A DNA stretch of 10,316 nt from Gammaproteobacteria bacterium. Its GTDB lineage: Bacteria; Pseudomonadota; Gammaproteobacteria; Granulosicoccales; Granulosicoccaceae. Both the position numbers and the translations under genes were made by a program. The notes beneath the pieces were generated by a model. That model saw only the letters and a list, made by a program, of their open reading frames with translations, did no database searches and was not told where the DNA came from. The stretch covers positions 1 through 10,316 of the forward strand of contig JAHQVR010000025.1 in the NCBI GenBank assembly GCA_019634245.1, written 5' to 3'. This document shows positions 7,026-10,316 of the stretch, piece by piece. Positions within the stretch are counted from its first letter, which is position 1, and each line of letters opens with the position of its first letter.

Positions 7026-7118
7026 TCAGACGCCCAGATAGCCTGCGCCCGGCGCCGGCGAGCTCTCCGCGGGGCCAAAGTGGCGATAGTAATCCATCAC
7101 CGCTTCAATACCCCTAAT
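7026..7118 (-). pseudogene. GC-rich coding remnant or microORF, C-terminal-like fragment
   Basis: The gap between hpaR and the Coq7-like gene contains a minus-strand open stretch of about 30 codons ending in TGA (7028-7026). Its upstream end is closed by an in-frame TGA. The reading G-I-E-A-V-M-D-Y-Y-R-H-F-G-P, followed by a Pro/Gly/Ala-rich tail ending G-Y-L-G-V, looks like a natural protein C-terminus. Within it, 7029-7076 is about 80% G+C, far above the flanking genes, and includes the 10-bp palindrome CCGGCGCCGG at 7049-7058. Two readings are possible: the degraded 3' end of a lost gene, or a tiny gene beginning at the ATG after GTG (23 residues) with AGGGG upstream. I cannot name the parent family. 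The opposite strand is also open here, so chance is not excluded. Confidence 0.3.
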
Positions 7119-7144
7119 TCAAAAGCGTTATGTCACTATAAATC

Positions 7145-7684
7145 ATGAAATATAGCGATAGTAAAACTGGTTTAGACACGCCCCGTAAAATTCTGAAGGT
7201 GAATCATGCAGGAGAATTCGGTGCCGTAAATATATATCGATCCCAACTTCTGATAGCTCGGATTTTTATGAAAGACCTTGTGCCACTCATCGAAGACTTT
7301 CTAGCCGATGAAAGGCGTCACCTGGATGTGTTCTGGCAGGAAATACAAAGAAGAAATGGCGTCAAGTGTAAAAGCTACTGGTTGTGTGGTATCGGTGGAT
7401 ACGTGTTGGGGTTTGTATCAGCTTTGATGGGTAGAAGAGGCATAATGGCTTGCACCTGGGCAGTAGAGAATGTGGTAGTTAACCATTTACACAACCAGAT
7501 TTTGTATCTCCGAAACAAAGATGATCTGGAAGCGTTGGCAGCCGTAGAAACCATTCTTGAGGATGAAGAAAATCACAGGGATACAGGCTTTGAATCTGGT
7601 GGCACCGGCAATCTGCTGTATCAGCCGCTGCGTTTTGCCATCAGTACGTTTACAGAAGGAGTGATTAGATTTGGGATGCGATAG
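7145..7684 (+). CDS. Coq7-like di-iron hydroxylase (demethoxyubiquinone hydroxylase family)
   Basis: 179 residues of the ferritin-like di-iron Coq7 family, whose best-known members hydroxylate demethoxyubiquinone late in ubiquinone synthesis at the inner membrane. The six ligands are visible: E24 in N-H-A-G-E-F-G-A, E56 and H59 in D-E-R-R-H, E108 in A-C-T-W-A-V-E, and E141 and H144 in D-E-E-N-H. The spacing E56 to E108 (52) equals that of human COQ7. Wording around the motifs (H-A-G-E-F-G-A-V-x-I-Y-R, G-I-M-A-C-T-x-A-V-E) resembles the eukaryotic/alphaproteobacterial type more than the Coq7 usual in betaproteobacteria. A hydrophobic stretch at about 80-97 fits membrane association. The ATG at 7145 follows an in-frame TAA two codons earlier and has no evident Shine-Dalgarno site. 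A role as the organism's ubiquinone enzyme or as a specialised paralogue cannot be decided here. Confidence 0.85.
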   Translation: MKYSDSKTGLDTPRKILKVNHAGEFGAVNIYRSQLLIARIFMKDLVPLIEDFLADERRHLDVFWQEIQRRNGVKCKSYWLCGIGGYVLGFVSALMGRRGIMACTWAVENVVVNHLHNQILYLRNKDDLEALAAVETILEDEENHRDTGFESGGTGNLLYQPLRFAISTFTEGVIRFGMR

Positions 7685-7693
7685 AGCATCGTG

Positions 7694-7715
7694 AAGGGGC
7701 GTGAAAGTTTCCCTT
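7694..7715. terminator. Weak candidate hairpin between convergent genes
   Basis: AAGGG (7694-7698) pairs with CCCTT (7711-7715) around a 12-nt loop, in the 35-bp gap between the convergent Coq7-like and Tm-1-like genes. The stem is short and no U-run follows on either strand, so it could only be a weak bidirectional terminator. Confidence 0.2.
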
Positions 7716-7719
7716 ACTA

Positions 7720-8955
7720 CTACGCAGGAACCACTCCCTTGGCCCGCCAGTCATCGAAAATGCTCAGTGCGGTTGTGGCAAAGATTTCGTCGTTTATGTG
7801 TCCATCAATGCGGTGTACATCAACGTTGTTGGGAATGGTTGCCTCCAACTCTTGGATAAAACACTCTAAACCTTGCTGATCATGCAGGTCAGCCCCTTCG
7901 CGGTCCCATTCTCCCATGCCATGCAATGGCAGCAATAACGCTACGGGTGCGGTGGTGGCCTTGGCGAGTTGCTTTGAGTGAGCACGGGCAACTTCTCGGC
8001 GTTCTTCATCATTCAGCACAACAGATGTCAGTAATCGATTATGAGCGTGACTTGGGTGGTTCGCCCACTTCCCAGGCACGCCATGCCAACCCACGATATC
8101 CACCAAGTCATAGCAACCCGGTGCCACCAGCTGTGGAATACCGCTGAGTCCTGCATTGGTTAGTCGATCAGCACCCGCTGAAATCGTCGATCCGTGAATA
8201 TGGTTACCGAGCTCTTGCGTGGAAAAGTCAAACACGCAGGCAAACGCACCTTTTGCAGCTAGACTTTCAAACGCTCTGCCGCCCATACCGGTGGCATGGA
8301 ATATGGCCACTTCATAGCCTCTCTTTTCGAGGGCCGGTTTTAACGGCACCATATACTTCAACGCAGAGGTACCCAGAGCAGTCATACCGATCAACGGTTT
8401 GATCGATTTGGGCTTCTCAACAGCACGGGCAGCACCGAGAACAGCTCCAGCAGCCTGGCTCAAAGAGGCTTTGCAAACATCGTTTAGGCCAAACAGCCCA
8501 CCGGCCCATAGAATCATCTGGCAATCTGGGGCGAGACGCTCGGGTGAAATCAATGGCGAAAAGGCCACGGTAGATACAATGTACTTAGGCACACCCAGTG
8601 GCAAAGCACTGCAAACATCCAAGGCTAAATCTGTCCCCATGGTGCCACCAATAAGAATGATGCCGTCGAATTTTCCATCGCTATACAACTGGTAGCTTAA
8701 TGACGAAGCACCGTGAGCCATGATTTGCATGGCCGTATTTTCGTCGTTCGTAGCCTTCGCATACTCAATGGAACTGTTAGCAGCCAGGGCTACATCATGG
8801 TTTGAATAATCAACATCGATAAGTGCATCTTCGAGTACAGACACATCCATGGTGATCACTTGCCCATCTTGTTCGGTAATAACATTGGCAAGGTAGCTCA
8901 GTTCGTCAGCTTTCGTATCATAGGTTCCCACTACGAGTATCGTTTTATTGGGCAT
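7720..8955 (-). CDS. Tm-1-like ATP-binding domain protein (UPF0261 family)
   Basis: 411 residues, full length for the UPF0261/Tm-1-like family, named after the N-terminal domain of tomato Tm-1, an inhibitor of tobamovirus replication. Its biochemical role in bacteria is not established. The diagnostic N-terminal motif V-V-G-T-Y-D-T-K-A-D-E-L lies at 8-19. Further glycine-rich motifs are I-G-G-T-M-G-T-D at 102-109, A-G-G-L-F-G at 151-156, and F-H-A-T-G-M-G-G-R-A-F-E at 219-230, the last typical of the second subdomain that contributes to nucleotide binding. H-G-V-P-G-K-W near 291-297 and the H-N-R-L-L-T segment at 305-310 are also family-like. In many genomes this gene is next to a TIM-barrel PEP-hydrolase/aldolase-like gene, but no such partner is seen here. 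It is divergent from an aminotransferase gene across 209 bp. Confidence 0.9.
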   Translation of the reverse strand: MPNKTILVVGTYDTKADELSYLANVITEQDGQVITMDVSVLEDALIDVDYSNHDVALAANSSIEYAKATNDENTAMQIMAHGASSLSYQLYSDGKFDGIILIGGTMGTDLALDVCSALPLGVPKYIVSTVAFSPLISPERLAPDCQMILWAGGLFGLNDVCKASLSQAAGAVLGAARAVEKPKSIKPLIGMTALGTSALKYMVPLKPALEKRGYEVAIFHATGMGGRAFESLAAKGAFACVFDFSTQELGNHIHGSTISAGADRLTNAGLSGIPQLVAPGCYDLVDIVGWHGVPGKWANHPSHAHNRLLTSVVLNDEERREVARAHSKQLAKATTAPVALLLPLHGMGEWDREGADLHDQQGLECFIQELEATIPNNVDVHRIDGHINDEIFATTALSIFDDWRAKGVVPA

Positions 8956-9164
8956 GTTGCGGCTCGAAGACTGGTATTTGATGGTTATGTGGACGGTAGG
9001 TAAAGGCTAGGTAGTTTTTAAAAAAGCTTGCCTTGTTAAGTATCATCTGTCAAACTTTTTTCACCTAAATAGCCTGACCCACATTGCAATCTTTTTGTCC
9101 CAAAGGGTTCAGCTAAAATCCAATAAATTCTCGGCTTACGCAGGGCCAAGATGCCTACCCAATA
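8956..9164. other. Divergent intergenic region between the Tm-1-like and aminotransferase genes
   Basis: This 209-bp region must hold the promoters of two divergent genes. A perfect TTGACA occurs on the minus strand at 9053-9048, but I find no matching -10 box at normal spacing. On the plus strand TAAAAT (9114-9119) could be a -10 with only a poor -35. AT-rich runs lie at 9015-9025 and 9055-9060. No regulator gene adjoins it. Confidence 0.4.
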
Positions 9165-9165
9165 A
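9151..9165 (+). other. Four-codon leader ORF overlapping the aminotransferase start
   Basis: ATG at 9151 begins a frame M-P-T-Q-stop whose TAA shares one base with the ATG of the aminotransferase (TAATG). AGGG (9142-9145) is well placed before this first ATG, while the aminotransferase ATG itself lacks a Shine-Dalgarno site at normal distance. The mini-ORF could feed ribosomes to the downstream start by termination-reinitiation. Short enough to be chance. Confidence 0.35.
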
Positions 9166-10316
9166 TGAAAAACGAAAATTTTCTAAAAGAGAACAACGGA
9201 CGCTTGATGTGGCATCCGATGACCTCACCGCAGGATAGTGTCGACAATCCACCAAAGATTATTGTGGAATCAAGCGGCGTTTCTGTAACGGATATTGATG
9301 GCCATACTGTAGTGGATGCTGTGGGTGGGCTTTGGAACGTTAACCTGGGTTATTCATGCCAGCCAGTAAAAGATGCGATCACCCATCAGCTCTCGAAGCT
9401 ACCGTATTATTCGACCTTTCGTGGAACGTCGAACGATGCCGCTATAGAGTTGTCCTATGTACTCAGCGAGTTTTTTAAACCCGATGGTATGAGTCGGTCC
9501 TTTTTTACTTCGGGTGGCTCTGATTCGGTGGAAACATCCCTTCGCCTCGCCAGGCAGTATCACAAACTACGCGGCGAACCTGGCCGCGTGAAGTTTCTAA
9601 GCTTAAAAAAGGGCTATCACGGCACTCACACCGGTGGGGCTAGCGTGAATGGCAACGCTAACTTTCGTACAGCCTACGAGCCTTTGCTGCCAGGTTGCTT
9701 TCACATTCCTTCACCGTACACCTACCGAAACCCCTTTAATGAAACAAATTCTGAAGCGCTGGCTCAAAATTGTGTTTCGGCCTTAGAAGACGAGATTGCC
9801 TTTCAAGGAGCCAACACCATAGCTGCAATGATTATGGAACCGATTCTAGGTGCTGGTGGCGTTATTCCTCCACATAAAAGTTTTGCCCCAATGGTGAAAG
9901 AGGTGTGCGAGCGCAATGGCATTCTGTTGATCACCGATGAAGTCATAACGGCTTATGGCCGCACTGGAGCTTGGTCAGGTGCTCGGCTTTGGGGAATTCA
10001 GCCCGATATGATGTGTACCGCAAAGGCGATCACTAACGGTTATTTTCCGTTTGGGGCAGTAATGCTCGGTGAAAAGCTCGTTGAGTGTTTTGAAAACAAC
10101 CCGGAGGCGAGAATAGGTCATGGCTATACCTATTCTGGCCACCCAGTCGGTGCCGCCGCCGCCTTGGCTTGTCTGGCTGAAACCGAGCGTTTGAATGTGA
10201 TAGAGAATGCGGCCGCTCGAGGAGCGCAGTTATATCAAGGCTGTCTTAAGCTCAAAGACAAGTATGACGTGGTAGGTGATGTGCGCGGTGGCTACGGCTT
10301 AATGACGGCTATTGAA
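9165..10316 (+). CDS. Class III PLP-dependent aminotransferase (omega-aminotransferase type), 3'-truncated by window edge
   Basis: 384 residues are visible and the frame is still open at the right edge; the family is usually about 450. It transfers an amino group from an omega-amino acid or amine (candidates: beta-alanine, putrescine, taurine or an aromatic amine) to pyruvate or another keto acid, using pyridoxal phosphate in the cytosol. Landmarks in order: G-L-W-N-V-N-L-G-Y at 55-63, the phosphate-binding S-G-G-S-D-S-V-E-T at 116-124, ring-stacking Y151 with H152-G153, M-E-P-I-L-G-A-G-G at 224-232, D258 in I-T-D-E-V-I-T-A-Y-G-R-T-G, Schiff-base lysine K287 in C-T-A-K-A-I-T-N-G-Y, and T-Y-S-G-H-P at 322-327. 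The start ATG has no good ribosome site, but a four-codon ORF ends on it; M15 is an alternative start. Substrate is not determinable from sequence alone. Confidence 0.93.
   Translation, partial: MKNENFLKENNGRLMWHPMTSPQDSVDNPPKIIVESSGVSVTDIDGHTVVDAVGGLWNVNLGYSCQPVKDAITHQLSKLPYYSTFRGTSNDAAIELSYVLSEFFKPDGMSRSFFTSGGSDSVETSLRLARQYHKLRGEPGRVKFLSLKKGYHGTHTGGASVNGNANFRTAYEPLLPGCFHIPSPYTYRNPFNETNSEALAQNCVSALEDEIAFQGANTIAAMIMEPILGAGGVIPPHKSFAPMVKEVCERNGILLITDEVITAYGRTGAWSGARLWGIQPDMMCTAKAITNGYFPFGAVMLGEKLVECFENNPEARIGHGYTYSGHPVGAAAALACLAETERLNVIENAAARGAQLYQGCLKLKDKYDVVGDVRGGYGLMTAIE

Noticed and set aside
6896..7078. 60-codon minus-strand frame with an Arg-rich start overlapping the hpaR 3' end
   Set aside because: It mostly mirrors the hpaR coding strand, and the Arg-rich part comes from the GC-rich patch. 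No ribosome site or recognisable motif.
7137..7142. TATAAA as a -10 box for the Coq7-like gene
   Set aside because: It lies 2 bp before the ATG, so transcription would start inside the gene, and no -35 box is at a suitable distance.
9015..9030. T-run/A-run around AAGCTT as a terminator or hairpin
   Set aside because: It lies upstream of two divergent starts, not after a gene, and the AT symmetry is too short to form a useful stem.

Overview
The window carries nine clear protein genes on moderately AT/GC-balanced DNA. It looks like a chromosomal stretch of an aerobic, ubiquinone-using proteobacterium, plausibly a marine gammaproteobacterium. That placement is inference: it rests on a TRAP transporter, a Coq7-type di-iron hydroxylase, an aerobic aromatic meta-cleavage operon and the HpaR-type regulator, with no rRNA or marker gene to fix taxonomy.

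Left end (1-2218, + strand): the 3' end of a TRAP small permease (dctQ) overlaps the large permease (dctM) by four bases. The substrate-binding protein would have to lie outside the window. A 113-residue single-pass membrane protein of unknown function follows, with its own good sigma70-like promoter.

Centre (2237-7001): a tight minus-strand operon hpaE-hpaD-FAH-hpaH encodes consecutive steps of homoprotocatechuate (3,4-dihydroxyphenylacetate) meta-cleavage. HpaD opens the ring, HpaE oxidises the semialdehyde to 5-carboxymethyl-2-hydroxymuconate, the FAH-fold enzyme probably decarboxylates/isomerises the tricarboxylate, and HpaH hydrates the resulting dienoate. A divergent MarR-family regulator (hpaR) faces hpaE across 112 bp, which holds a TTGACA-containing promoter and two palindromes as operator candidates. 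The hydroxylase hpaBC, isomerase hpaF and aldolase hpaI are not present here. The ring-cleavage enzyme is the two-domain VOC (type I) form, not the LigB-type form of the E. coli hpa cluster.

Right part (7002-10316): between hpaR and a short Coq7-like di-iron protein lies a very GC-rich patch. Its minus strand reads as a protein-like C-terminus or microORF, and may mark an old junction. A convergent UPF0261/Tm-1-like protein follows, then a 209-bp divergent intergenic region. Last comes a class III PLP aminotransferase that runs off the right edge, preceded by a four-codon ORF whose stop overlaps its start.

Most of the window is recognisable metabolism. I see no CRISPR array, insertion sequence, tRNA, rRNA or phage gene, and no convincing evidence of a wholly new system. 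The points most worth following are the regulatory region, the GC-rich remnant, the composition of the hpa pathway, and the small coupled ORF.
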